Assembly (NCBI GenBank): GCA_934632155.1
Contig: CAKTXZ010000001.1
Location: forward strand, 186,001-250,000
DNA length: 64,000 bases
Source: an uncultured Clostridia bacterium
GTDB lineage: Bacteria > Bacillota > Clostridia > Christensenellales > Aristaeellaceae
Direction of reading: 5' to 3'
The notes below the pieces were generated by a model that saw nothing but the letters and a program-made list of their open reading frames with translations, was not told the origin of the DNA and did no database searches. Shown here one piece after another: positions 52,733 through 62,583 of this stretch. The position numbers were made by a program, and so were the translations under genes. Each line of letters starts with the position of its first letter. The stretch's first letter is position 1.

Positions 52733-55615
52733 ATGAAGCGAATTGCCATCATTTCTGCCTGTCTTGTGCTGATGACTTTCCTGCTGCTGTCGGCAGAGGG
52801 GGAGGAGCTTGCCGTACCCGTATATGCCGATTATCTGTCGGCCCATGCGGGCGCCGCGCATCCGGATCAAGAAATCATCATTTTCGCTGCGGATCATGGG
52901 GATCTGCATGATTCCGGGGCATACGTGGAAACGCAAGAGACACAGGGCGTATCCGAAGCCCTGATCTGGGCCAGCGGCATTTCCCAGGTGGACTTCCCTT
53001 TCACCGTGGAGGAGGAAGGGCTGTATCAGCTGAAGCTGACCTATCTTCCCCTCCCTGCCCGGCAACTGGACCTGGAATTCAGCGTGCTGGTGGACGGCGT
53101 GCTGCCGTTTGACAAGGCAGCTTCCGTGCTGCTTTACCGCATGTATGCGCCTGTCGGCTCCATCGGCCAGGACAGCCGGGGGAATGATGTGCGCCCGAAG
53201 CTAAAGGAAGTGTCTGCCTGGCAGACCGCTGCGCTGCAGGATTCCAAGAGCCATTACGCCGAGCCCTATGAATTTTTCCTTACGCAGGGAGAGCATACGC
53301 TTTCTTTGGCTATGACGGCGGAAAGCATGGCGATTTCCCGCCTCATTTTCTGCAACAGTTCGATGCAGCTGTCCTATGCCGATTATCAGTCCGGGCATCC
53401 CATGGCAGAGACGCCCCAAAAGGAAATTGTGATTCAGGGGGAAGCGGCTGCCTTTACCAGCAGCCAGACCCTGTATCCCCTCAGTGAGCGGGCCAGCGCC
53501 GCCACCCAGCCTGCGGACCCGGTGAAAGTCCGCATGAACACAATCGGCGGAGAAAACTGGAAGCAGCAGGGGCAGTGGCTGGAATGGTGCTTCAGCGCAG
53601 AGGAAAGCGGCTGGTATAATCTGAGCATGCGGGTGCTGCAGGAATACGCCCGGGGCATTTCGGCCATGCGGTGCCTCACGATCGACGGGACCAGCCCCTT
53701 CGACACCGCGGCGTCGTTTGCCATTCCTTATCGGCTGGACTGGCAGATGTATACCTTGGGCGGCTGTGAGAACCCGCAGTCGATTTATCTGGAGCAGGGC
53801 GAGCATGTGATGCGCCTGTCCATTCCCGGCAGCCAAACCAGCGATTCCCTCCGGCAGCTGCTGAATGTCGTTTCGGAGATGAGCGCCCTTTACCGGCAGA
53901 TCATTATTATTACCGGCGCTAACGCCGATGCAGACCGCGTGACCATCGATCTGAACAGGGATTTCCAGCTGGAGAAAAAAATTCCGGGATTTACCGGGCG
54001 GCTGCAGGCAATTGCCGCGGCGCTCCGGGAGGAAGAGGCCGAAATTGCCGGCTTTGCCGGCAGCGGCAGCGAGGCGGCCCTGCTTTTGCAGGTGGCCGCG
54101 CAGATGGAATCCTTCGCCAAAAAGCCAGAAACCATTCCTGGGCGGCTGGAAAATTTCAAAAGCAATATTTCCAGCTTATCCTCCTGGGCCCTGCGGATGG
54201 CCGATCAGCCCCTCCAGCTGGATTATATCGTGTTTTCCCCCGTCAATCAGCCCCTGCCGGAGGGCGGCGTGAGTTTTTTGGAGCAGGCAGCCTTCCGATG
54301 GAACGCGTTTATTGGTTCTTTCCATGAGAATTATAATGCGGTGGGTGAAATCTATGAAGAAGCAGACAGCCGCGACCCGCTGACTGTCTGGGTCTGCTCC
54401 AACGATCTGGGCGCCACAGGCATCGCCTCCGGGCGGGATCAAACGCAGCTGATCAAGGAGCTGATCGATCAGGATTTCGTGCCGCAAACAGGCGTGCCGG
54501 TTAATTTGAGCCTCATTGACGGCTCCAGTACGCTGATGCAGGCCATCCTGGGCGGCAAAGGCCCTGACGTGGCGCTGACGGTATACAAGGAGCTGCCGGT
54601 GAATCTGGCCATGCGCGGGGCGCTGGTGGATCTTTCAAAGTTTGAAGGCTTTGATGAGGTTGCGGCTCGGTTTTACCCTTCGGCGCTGGTTCCGTACCGG
54701 TACCAGGGCGGCATATACGGCCTGCCGGAGACCCAGAATTTCTACATGATTTTTTACCGCACCGATATGTTTCAGGAGCTGGGGCTTACCGTACCTGAAA
54801 CCTGGGACGACATGCGCGCTCTGATCCCCCTGTTAAGCAAAAACGGCATGCGGGTTGGCATTCCTGAGCCGACCGTGACCAACAACAATACCCTGGGGTT
54901 CCAGATTCATCTGTTTCAGCGCGGTTTGAATTATTACACCGAAGACCTGGAAAAAACCAACTTTGATCAGCCCGAGGCCCTGGAAGCCTTCACCAAATGG
55001 ACAGATCTGTACACCAAATATTCCCTGCCGGTGAAATATGATTTCTTCTCCCGCTTCCGGACCGGGGAAATGCCCATTGCACTGGACAGCTATACCATGG
55101 CAAACACGCTGGCCGCCGCAGCTCCGGAGCTGGACGGGCTATGGAGCATCGCGCCGATTCCGGGCATTTGCCAGGCGGACGGCAGCATCGACCGCAGTGA
55201 AGGGGCCATGGGCACCAGCGCGGTCATCATCGCCGCATCCCAAAACCAGGCGGATGCCTTTCGCTTCATTTCCTGGTGGACCAGCGATGAAACCCAAACC
55301 ACTTTCGGCCTTTCCCTGGAAAACCTGATGGGCGCCGCCGCCCGGTGGCCCACGGCCAATAAAAACGCTTTTCTCAGCATGCGCTGGCCCCGCGCCCAGC
55401 AGCAGGCCATCCTCACCCAATGGGCATATGTGAACGATATCCCGCAGCTGCCAGGCAATTACATCATCAACCGCAACCTGTCCTTCGCCTTCCGGGCCGT
55501 TGTCTATGACAACAAAATTCCCCGAGAGGTGCTGGCAAAGTACAACAAAGAAATCAACAAGGAAATCCAGCGAAAGTGGGCGGAATTCAGTACGACGGAG
55601 GGGGCAGGGCAATGA
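52733..55615 (+). CDS. Large sugar-binding protein with two N-terminal carbohydrate-binding-like modules
   Basis: 960 residues, about twice the usual SBP length. Signal peptide MKRIAIISACLVLMTFLLLS; Cys10 is not at a lipobox. Residues about 30-225 and 235-400 look like two related jelly-roll modules: both have an EII/EIV start, a G-x-Y-x-L core (VEEEGLYQLKLTY; AEESGWYNLSMRV) and a QGEH near the end. A helical section (about 410-560) leads to a standard family 1 SBP domain (DPLTVWVCSNDLG to the C-terminus). The ATG follows AGGGGAG. It may capture a longer chain or polymer before import by the following permeases. Confidence 0.85.
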   Translation: MKRIAIISACLVLMTFLLLSAEGEELAVPVYADYLSAHAGAAHPDQEIIIFAADHGDLHDSGAYVETQETQGVSEALIWASGISQVDFPFTVEEEGLYQLKLTYLPLPARQLDLEFSVLVDGVLPFDKAASVLLYRMYAPVGSIGQDSRGNDVRPKLKEVSAWQTAALQDSKSHYAEPYEFFLTQGEHTLSLAMTAESMAISRLIFCNSSMQLSYADYQSGHPMAETPQKEIVIQGEAAAFTSSQTLYPLSERASAATQPADPVKVRMNTIGGENWKQQGQWLEWCFSAEESGWYNLSMRVLQEYARGISAMRCLTIDGTSPFDTAASFAIPYRLDWQMYTLGGCENPQSIYLEQGEHVMRLSIPGSQTSDSLRQLLNVVSEMSALYRQIIIITGANADADRVTIDLNRDFQLEKKIPGFTGRLQAIAAALREEEAEIAGFAGSGSEAALLLQVAAQMESFAKKPETIPGRLENFKSNISSLSSWALRMADQPLQLDYIVFSPVNQPLPEGGVSFLEQAAFRWNAFIGSFHENYNAVGEIYEEADSRDPLTVWVCSNDLGATGIASGRDQTQLIKELIDQDFVPQTGVPVNLSLIDGSSTLMQAILGGKGPDVALTVYKELPVNLAMRGALVDLSKFEGFDEVAARFYPSALVPYRYQGGIYGLPETQNFYMIFYRTDMFQELGLTVPETWDDMRALIPLLSKNGMRVGIPEPTVTNNNTLGFQIHLFQRGLNYYTEDLEKTNFDQPEALEAFTKWTDLYTKYSLPVKYDFFSRFRTGEMPIALDSYTMANTLAAAAPELDGLWSIAPIPGICQADGSIDRSEGAMGTSAVIIAASQNQADAFRFISWWTSDETQTTFGLSLENLMGAAARWPTANKNAFLSMRWPRAQQQAILTQWAYVNDIPQLPGNYIINRNLSFAFRAVVYDNKIPREVLAKYNKEINKEIQRKWAEFSTTEGAGQ

Positions 55616-56517
55616 ATAAGCATGCGGACCGCATTCAGCGGCAGTACAACGTGCCTGCCATCGTGTTCACGATGCCCTTCCTTCTGCTGTTTACAGTGTT
55701 CACGATTCTGCCCATTTTATCCAGCGTTGGGCTGTCTTTCACGTATTTCAACATGCTTCAGCCCCCCACTTTTATTGGCCTGGACAATTACGTGCGGCTG
55801 CTGCTGGAAGACGATGTCTTCCTGATTGCGCTGAGAAATACGCTGCTGTTTGCCCTGATTACGGGACCGCTGAGCTATATCCTCAGCTTCGTGTTCGCCT
55901 GGTTCATCAATGATTTCCCGCGGGGGCTGCGCACGTTTCTTACTTTCCTGTTTTACGCGCCTTCTCTGGCTGGAAACGTGTATTTTATCTGGACCTATAT
56001 TTTCTCCGACGATTCGGTGGGCCTGCTCAATTCCACTCTGCTGCGGCTGGGCGCCGTCAATGAATCCATCCAGTGGCTGACGGACGTCCGGTACAATAAT
56101 ATCGTGGTGGTGGTGGTGATCCTGTGGCTGAGCATGAGTGTGGGGTTTCTTTCTTTCGTGGCTGGTCTGCAAGGCATGGATCAATCGCTCTATGAGGCCG
56201 GAGCGGTGGACGGTGTGAGCAACCGCTTTCAGGAGCTGTGGTATATTACACTGCCGCAGATGGTGCCTCAGCTGCTTTTCGGCGCGGTGATGCAGATTTC
56301 CACCTCCTTTGCCATCGGGTATGAAGCCATGGCGCTTACCGGGTTTCCTTCCACCGACTATTCTACCCATACCATCATTTGCCATATTTTCGACTATGGC
56401 ACCGTCCGTTTTGAAATGGGGTATGCGTCGGCTATTGCGGTGGTGCTGTTCCTGCTGATGCTTTTGTTCTGGTCTATGACCAAGAACGCACTGAACAAAA
56501 TGGGCGAGGACGCCTGA
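55612..56517 (+). CDS. CUT1-type permease, importer 3 (MalF/UgpA-like)
   Basis: 301 residues. Starts with an ATGA overlap with the large SBP gene. Six membrane segments; EAA-type loop LYEAGAVDGVSNRFQELWYITLPQM. Partner of the next gene. Confidence 0.92.
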   Translation: MNKHADRIQRQYNVPAIVFTMPFLLLFTVFTILPILSSVGLSFTYFNMLQPPTFIGLDNYVRLLLEDDVFLIALRNTLLFALITGPLSYILSFVFAWFINDFPRGLRTFLTFLFYAPSLAGNVYFIWTYIFSDDSVGLLNSTLLRLGAVNESIQWLTDVRYNNIVVVVVILWLSMSVGFLSFVAGLQGMDQSLYEAGAVDGVSNRFQELWYITLPQMVPQLLFGAVMQISTSFAIGYEAMALTGFPSTDYSTHTIICHIFDYGTVRFEMGYASAIAVVLFLLMLLFWSMTKNALNKMGEDA

Positions 56518-56535
56518 TAAGGAGGTGGAAAGAGC

Positions 56536-57426
56536 GTGAGCATGGTTCATGGCGCGGCAATGAAAAAGCGGCTTCGGGCCCGGAAAAAACGCGTATCCCG
56601 TTCCTTCGGGGGCAATGCCCTGGTGCTGTTTTTTCTGCTGCTGATGAGCGTCTTCATGGCGCTTCCGCTGGTTTATACCATCATAACGGCCTTTAAGCCT
56701 GTCAACGAGCTGTTTCTCTATCCGCCCCGTTTTCTGGTACAGAATCCAACGCTGGATAATTTTACCACCATGATGCGTCTGGCGCAGGATATGTGGGTGC
56801 CTTTTGAGCGCTATTTATTCAACAGTTTGTTTATTTCTCTGATTGGCACGGCGGCTTACGTGCTCATTGCCAGCTGCGCCGCCTTCGCTTTGGCCAAGTA
56901 TCCACAAAAGTGGCTGAAAGTATTTTACAGCATTGTGGTATGGGCGATCCTGTTCCGGGCCGAGGTAACGGCCATTCCGCAGTATATCATCATTTCCGGG
57001 CTGGGATTGATCAATACCTACTGGGCCGTGCTGCTGCCGATGATGGCCGGATCCTTTGGCGTGTTTCTGGTACGGCAGTTTGTGGTTACTGCTGTGCCGG
57101 ACAGCCTGATCGAAGCGGCCCGTATCGACGGCGCCAATGAATACCGGATTTTCTTTACCATTGTTTTTCCCATGATCAAGCCAGCTTGGCTGACGCTGTC
57201 GATATTCACGTTCCAGAACCTGTGGAACGCCTCAGGCGTCACTTATATTTATGATGAAAGCATGAAGGTTCTGCCCGTGATGCTGCGCCAAATCGCTTCA
57301 GCGGGCATCGCCCGGGCAGGAGCGGGCGCGGCAGTGGCGCTGGTGTTGATGATCCCGCCGGTGATCTTTTTCCTGCTGAGCCAATCCTCCGTCCTTGAAA
57401 CCATGTCCCATTCGGGGCTGAAGTGA
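56536..57426 (+). CDS. CUT1-type permease, importer 3 (MalG/UgpE-like)
   Basis: 296 residues from the GTG at 56536, with AAGGAGGTGG upstream; an in-frame ATG lies two codons later. Basic N-terminus (KKRLRARKKRVSR), six membrane segments, EAA loop LIEAARIDGANEYRIFFTIVFPMI. The tail lacks the usual F-Q-K-Y-F motif but keeps the ETMSHSGLK end. Confidence 0.92.
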   Translation: MSMVHGAAMKKRLRARKKRVSRSFGGNALVLFFLLLMSVFMALPLVYTIITAFKPVNELFLYPPRFLVQNPTLDNFTTMMRLAQDMWVPFERYLFNSLFISLIGTAAYVLIASCAAFALAKYPQKWLKVFYSIVVWAILFRAEVTAIPQYIIISGLGLINTYWAVLLPMMAGSFGVFLVRQFVVTAVPDSLIEAARIDGANEYRIFFTIVFPMIKPAWLTLSIFTFQNLWNASGVTYIYDESMKVLPVMLRQIASAGIARAGAGAAVALVLMIPPVIFFLLSQSSVLETMSHSGLK

Positions 57427-57436
57427 GGAGGAAGCG

Positions 57437-59464
57437 ATGAAACGAACGCTGATTTTCAGCCTCTGCGCGTGCCTGCTCTGGCTGAACTGCGCTTTGGCCC
57501 TGGCAGCTGAGCTGCCCTATGCCGGTTATGCGCCAACGCCATATGGCAAGGCCGCTCCCAGCCCGGTTGGATACGAGGTGGAGAGCTTCCTGACAGGCCA
57601 GAATATGGGGATGACAGATCTGAACAAACCCAGCGACCTGTATGTTGAAGCATCCAACGGGCGGGTATACATCGCAGATACAGGCAACGCCCGTGTGGTG
57701 GTGCTGAACCGGGAGCTGCAGTTTGAAGCGGAATACCGCGCGGCGGGTGCATACGCCTTTGTCAGCCCCAAGGGCGTTTTTGCCGATGGAAAGGGCCATA
57801 TCTATGTGGCGGATGACGGCTTGGCCCTGACCGTGATGATGGATGAAAAAGGGGTGCTGCTGCAAGTATTTGACCGGCCGGTAAACGACTTGTACGAGGA
57901 AACCACTCCCTACGCGCCTCAGAAGGTGGTGGCGGACAGCGCAGGACGGGTGTATGTGCTGTCCCAAGGCGTGTATCAGGGCCTGATCTGCTTTCAGCCC
58001 AACGGGTCTTTTATGAGTTTCTATGGCGCCAATCACGTGGAAGTGACAGCCAAAGTGGTGCTGCAAAAGCTGCTGAGGATGTTCACCACCCGGGAACAGT
58101 GGGCCGGCATGGAGGCGTTTATCCCCATTGAATACAGCAATATCGATATTGGCATGGAGGATATCATCTACGCCTCCGTGGGCACGCTGGAGCAAAGCGG
58201 GGGCAACTCAGTTTACCTGCTCAACCCGCTGGGGGTGCCCTTCCGCCGCTTCAACTGCGGCCCGGCCATTGATACGCTGTCCAGCAATGAGGGCTATTAC
58301 ACCGTTTTGTCCCGGGATTTTTGTGAGATTCTGGAGTTCTATGAAGAAGGCGGAATGGGCGCCATGCTTTCCGCCGCAGGCAAGGGAAGCCAGAAGGGCC
58401 TGTTCCGGGATCCTGTGGCGCTGGGCCGGCTGGAGGGGGATTTGCTGGTGCTGGACCGCCAGAACGGCTCCATTACCCGCTTTCGCCTGACGGATTTCGG
58501 GCGCCTGGTGCATCAGGGCATTCTGTATTCCAGCCAGGGCCTGTATCAGGAGGCCATCGGCATTTACCAGGAATTGCTCCGGATGGATCAGAATTACACG
58601 CCGGCTTACGCGTGGCTGGGCAAAGCGCACTACGAGCTGGAAGAATATGAGGAATCCATGCGCTGCTATCGCCTGGCCAACCAGAAAACGGGCTATTCCG
58701 AGGCGTTTAAAGAGCATGCAACCGACGTGATCCGACAGTATATCGGCTGGATCGCGGCGGGGGCGGCGGTGCTGGTGGTTGCCGTGAAGGCGTGGGGGCG
58801 CCTGCGGAAAAAAGGAGCGGCGGCGCGAAAGGAGGGCCGGGCATACCTGAAGCCCTGGCGGCATCCTTTCCATTGCATGCTTCACGCTTATTCCGGCTTT
58901 GAGGGCGTAAAGCTGTATGGCCAGGGCTCGGTGGCGGCGGGGGCGGTCATCGTGGGCGCGCTGTTTTTATCCAGCGTGGTCAGCTATGTGCTGACGGGCT
59001 TTGCTTTTAACCCCAACCGGATCGAAGACTTGAACGTGCTGTGGCTTTTGGGCGGTTCCCTGGGAAGATTCAGCCTGTTTTACGTATCGGTACTGGCGGT
59101 CTCTTCCCTGATGAGCGACTGCGAAGGCAAACCCCGGGAATTATTCATCGTATCCTCCTACGCGCTGCTTCCCTTCGTCTTGAGCACATTGGCCGTCGCG
59201 GTTCTAACCAATTTCCTGTCCCTGGACGTGCAGGCATTCATCGTTTTCTTTCGGGTTATGATGATCGGCTGGAGCGTGATCCTGCTGACGGTTGGAATGA
59301 TGCAGATCAACCAGCTGACGTTGAAAAAGACGCTGCTTTATCTGTTGCTGGTTCTCCTGTCTCTGGTCATTGTGCTGGTGCTGCTGGTGCTTCTCTATTC
59401 GCTGATTCAGCAATTCATGGTCTTTTTGCAAACGCTGGCCAGTGAAATGATGTACCGCATGTGA
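57437..59464 (+). CDS. Exported NHL beta-propeller / TPR / Yip1-domain membrane protein
   Basis: 675 residues. Signal peptide 1-24. Residues about 45-350 form a beta-propeller of NHL type (PSDLYVEASNGRVYIADTGNARVVVL, SPKGVFADGKGHIYVADD). A TPR pair follows at about 360-425 (SSQGLYQEAIGIYQELLRMD, YTPAYAWLGKAHYELEEYEESMRCYRLA). A membrane helix near 435-452 leads to a basic cytoplasmic loop and a Yip1-type region with five helices (about 490-670). The extracytoplasmic propeller is thus tied to a membrane domain. It sits between two importers and next to a DUF5696 gene. No known biochemical role. Confidence 0.85.
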   Translation: MKRTLIFSLCACLLWLNCALALAAELPYAGYAPTPYGKAAPSPVGYEVESFLTGQNMGMTDLNKPSDLYVEASNGRVYIADTGNARVVVLNRELQFEAEYRAAGAYAFVSPKGVFADGKGHIYVADDGLALTVMMDEKGVLLQVFDRPVNDLYEETTPYAPQKVVADSAGRVYVLSQGVYQGLICFQPNGSFMSFYGANHVEVTAKVVLQKLLRMFTTREQWAGMEAFIPIEYSNIDIGMEDIIYASVGTLEQSGGNSVYLLNPLGVPFRRFNCGPAIDTLSSNEGYYTVLSRDFCEILEFYEEGGMGAMLSAAGKGSQKGLFRDPVALGRLEGDLLVLDRQNGSITRFRLTDFGRLVHQGILYSSQGLYQEAIGIYQELLRMDQNYTPAYAWLGKAHYELEEYEESMRCYRLANQKTGYSEAFKEHATDVIRQYIGWIAAGAAVLVVAVKAWGRLRKKGAAARKEGRAYLKPWRHPFHCMLHAYSGFEGVKLYGQGSVAAGAVIVGALFLSSVVSYVLTGFAFNPNRIEDLNVLWLLGGSLGRFSLFYVSVLAVSSLMSDCEGKPRELFIVSSYALLPFVLSTLAVAVLTNFLSLDVQAFIVFFRVMMIGWSVILLTVGMMQINQLTLKKTLLYLLLVLLSLVIVLVLLVLLYSLIQQFMVFLQTLASEMMYRM

Positions 59465-59476
59465 GGAGGCGGATCC

Positions 59477-61660
59477 ATGAGAAAAGGAATGTGGGCTTGT
59501 CTGGTGCTCCTGCTCATGTGTCTGTTCATGGGCGCTCTTGGGGAGGAAACTGCCGATTTCACGCTGGTGGATGAAAGCGGGCAGATCCGCCTGTACGCCA
59601 ACACAGAAACGGGCGAAATCCTCATTATGGATCTGCGGGACGGCTATCTCTGGCGCTCCAATCCTGCTGACGCAGATGGCCGAGGGGTACACAAAATGAC
59701 ACTTCTGTCCCAGATCACCATCGGCTATTCGTCGGACCGGGGCACGGCGCTGACGGCATTGGGGCAAATGGACAGCGTGCAGAAAAAGGGCTTCTCCATG
59801 ACCATTCAGGACGGGGAAGCGATCAGTACGTACGATTTTCCCAAACAGGAAATCCGCCTGAGCATTCATTACCGGCTGAAGGACGGATGTCTGGAGGCCT
59901 CCGTGCCGGTGGAGGAATGCGTTTCTTATGGCGCCAACAGCCTCACTGCCGTGGAAGTGCTGCCAGCCTTCGGTGCCGCGGGAAGCGATGAAACGGGATA
60001 CCTGCTCCTTCCGGATGGCTGCGGCGCCTTGATCCATTTCAATAACGGCGTAACGACCATGAATGAGTATAGGGCCAGCGTGTACGGAAAAGATCCATCC
60101 GTAACCGGTCAGGTAGGCCTGTCCTCTTCCCCCGCCGTGTCCCGTACCTATGAACAAACCGTGCGGCTGCCTGTTTTTGGCGTCAGCAAGGGAAATCATG
60201 GCTTTCTGGCCATCATTACAGAAAACGACAGCAAAGCAGTACTCCATGCCCGGGTTTCCAATTTGACCAGCTTCAATTATGCCTACAGCGAATTCCAGAT
60301 GCGCAGCAGCGGTTCCATTATTATGAACCGGAAGGAATTTGAACAGAGCGTTACCGGCATCGTGGAGCGGGACGGCCTCACCACGGGGCAGTACACGGTG
60401 CGCTATTGCTTTCTGAACGGGGAAGAGGAAAGCGGATATGCCGGCATGGCCCGGGTTTATCGGGAATACTTGGAAAAGGAAAAGGGCCTGTGTCAGCGGA
60501 TCGAGAAAGACGCGTATCCCCTGTATATAGACTTGTACGGATATGTCCGTAAAACAGCGCATATCCTGGGGATCCCCTATCAAAAAGCCTGGAAGCTGAC
60601 CTCGGTGGACAGTGCCTGGGAAATTGCCCAGGCATTGGGGGTGGATCAGGTGTGCATGCGCTACCGGCAGTTCCTTTATGGCAATGCCTACGGCAAGGTG
60701 CCCGATTCCGTGCGGCTGCAGCCTTGCCTGGGAAGCACGGAGGATTTAACCGCTCTGGCCTCCCGGATGCGGGAGGGGGGCGGCGCGCTGTTTCCCGATG
60801 TGGACATGATGAATGTCTATCAGGGCGGCAATGGCTTTCGGGCACTTTACGACGCCGTGCTGACGCCGGTGAATTCCCCCCAGATGCAGTATCAGATCAA
60901 TTACGCTTCCTCCAAGCTGGATTATACTGTCGCCCCCTGGTATCTGATGTCGCCGCTCAAGTATTCTTTCTTCTTCGGACGGTATTTCGACAGCTATGAA
61001 AAGCTGGGCCTGAAAGGGATTTCCCTGTCAGCCATTGGCGATATCCTGACTGCCGACAACCGGACCGGCGGCATCGGGCGCCAGGACGCCCAGGCGCAGG
61101 CAGCCGCCGTCTTATCGGAAGCAGAGGGAAAATTCAGCGAGCTTATGATCGACCGGGGAAACGCCTATGCGGCCGCTTTGGCCACGCACGTGCTCCAAAG
61201 CCCGGGCAATTCCAGCCAATGGCTGATCTGTGACCAGGCTGTGCCCTTCTGGCAAATGGTGTTTCACGGCTATGTGCATTACAGCCTTTCTCCTGTCAAT
61301 GGCAACGGCAATCCAAACGAACTGGCGCTGCAATGCATGGAATATGGAGCCAGTCCGCTCTATTCCTTCGTGGGCGAAAACCAGGAGGAGCTGATGAACT
61401 CGCGGATGCTGGAGGTCTACGCCGGGGATTGGCGCGCCTGGAAAGATTCCGTTCTGAAGCAATATGCCTGTCTCCGGGAGGTGTTGTCGCCTCTGGCGGA
61501 CAGGCCGATGACGGGCCATGCGGTCCTTTCCCCGGATGTGCGGCGGACAGACTACGGTGACATCAGCGTTTACGTGAATTACGGAAAGGAAGCAGCGGTG
61601 GCTGACGGCGTGGAAATCCCGGCTGAAGGCTATCTGGTAAAGGGAGGCAACGCGCAATGA
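59477..61660 (+). CDS. DUF5696 domain secreted protein
   Basis: 727 residues. Signal peptide MRKGMWACLVLLLMCLFMGALG. No other membrane segment. The N-terminal region (about 30-330) is beta-rich (YANTETGEILIMDLRDGYLWRSNP), the C-terminal half looks like an alpha/beta barrel (DSAWEIAQALGVDQVCMRYRQF, LFPDVDMMNVYQGG, YTVAPWYLMSPLKYSFFF), as in GH-like folds. DUF5696 genes are known beside Yip1 and sugar-importer genes in Paenibacillus-type bacteria. Possibly a glycoside hydrolase, but no catalytic residues can be named. Confidence 0.82.
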   Translation: MRKGMWACLVLLLMCLFMGALGEETADFTLVDESGQIRLYANTETGEILIMDLRDGYLWRSNPADADGRGVHKMTLLSQITIGYSSDRGTALTALGQMDSVQKKGFSMTIQDGEAISTYDFPKQEIRLSIHYRLKDGCLEASVPVEECVSYGANSLTAVEVLPAFGAAGSDETGYLLLPDGCGALIHFNNGVTTMNEYRASVYGKDPSVTGQVGLSSSPAVSRTYEQTVRLPVFGVSKGNHGFLAIITENDSKAVLHARVSNLTSFNYAYSEFQMRSSGSIIMNRKEFEQSVTGIVERDGLTTGQYTVRYCFLNGEEESGYAGMARVYREYLEKEKGLCQRIEKDAYPLYIDLYGYVRKTAHILGIPYQKAWKLTSVDSAWEIAQALGVDQVCMRYRQFLYGNAYGKVPDSVRLQPCLGSTEDLTALASRMREGGGALFPDVDMMNVYQGGNGFRALYDAVLTPVNSPQMQYQINYASSKLDYTVAPWYLMSPLKYSFFFGRYFDSYEKLGLKGISLSAIGDILTADNRTGGIGRQDAQAQAAAVLSEAEGKFSELMIDRGNAYAAALATHVLQSPGNSSQWLICDQAVPFWQMVFHGYVHYSLSPVNGNGNPNELALQCMEYGASPLYSFVGENQEELMNSRMLEVYAGDWRAWKDSVLKQYACLREVLSPLADRPMTGHAVLSPDVRRTDYGDISVYVNYGKEAAVADGVEIPAEGYLVKGGNAQ

Positions 61661-62580
61661 CCGCTATCGTGAAAAAGAGGCGCTCCCGCCTGCACGCGCG
61701 AAAAGCGAGATGGGGATATTTGTTCATCCTCCCCTGGCTGCTGGGGTTTCTGCTGTTCTTCCTGCGGCCGGTCGTTCAGTCCCTGGAATACAGCTTCGCC
61801 AGCATCAAAATGGCGCAAGAGGGCCTGGAATTGACGCCGGTCGGGCTGGATAATTACAGCTTCCTGTTGTTCCGGGATTCCAAGTTTATGCCCCTGATCG
61901 GCGCTTCGGTGCTGAAAATGCTGTATGAAACGCCCCTGATCGTGATTCTGAGCCTGTTTATCGCCGTGATGCTGAATCAAAAATTCCGCGGCCGCGCTTT
62001 TTTCCGGTCCGTATTCTTTTTCCCGGTCATCATCACCAGCGGCGTGGTCTATGTGATGCTCCAGGGCATCATCAACGGCAACACCCTGGGCGCTACGCAG
62101 AACGCCTACCTGTTCCAGACCGTTGGGCTTGCGGAAATCATGGTGGCTGCCGGCATCCCCCAGGGCGTAGTCAACGGCGTCAATACCATCGTCAATGAGG
62201 TTTTTGCGCTGATCATGAAAAGCGGGGTGCAAATCCTTCTGTTCCTGAGCGGACTGCAGAAAATCCCCGCCACCACCTACGAAGCGGCCCGGATCGAAGG
62301 CGCCACCGAATGGGACGGCTTCTGGCGCATCACCGTGCCCATGACGATCCCCATCATGCTGTTGAACGTGGTGTATACCGTCATCGATTCCTTCATGGCG
62401 TATGGGACGGAGGAAGCGGGCAACCAAGTGATGGCCATGATCTATTCAACCGGTTTTGGCAGCCAGTTCAAGTTCGGCATGGCCGCCGCCATGAGCTGGA
62501 TTTATATGATCGTGATCATGCTGCTGCTGCTGATTGTGTTTGCCGTGTTGGGCAGAGCGGCCCGGCGGATGGAGGGATAA
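61657..62580 (+). CDS. CUT1-type permease, importer 4 (MalF/UgpA-like)
   Basis: 307 residues. ATGA overlap with the DUF5696 gene. Six membrane segments; EAA loop TYEAARIEGATEWDGFWRITVPM. It has a longer periplasmic loop between helices 3 and 4 than the other permeases here. Confidence 0.92.
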   Translation: MTAIVKKRRSRLHARKARWGYLFILPWLLGFLLFFLRPVVQSLEYSFASIKMAQEGLELTPVGLDNYSFLLFRDSKFMPLIGASVLKMLYETPLIVILSLFIAVMLNQKFRGRAFFRSVFFFPVIITSGVVYVMLQGIINGNTLGATQNAYLFQTVGLAEIMVAAGIPQGVVNGVNTIVNEVFALIMKSGVQILLFLSGLQKIPATTYEAARIEGATEWDGFWRITVPMTIPIMLLNVVYTVIDSFMAYGTEEAGNQVMAMIYSTGFGSQFKFGMAAAMSWIYMIVIMLLLLIVFAVLGRAARRMEG

Positions 62581-62583
62581 ACG

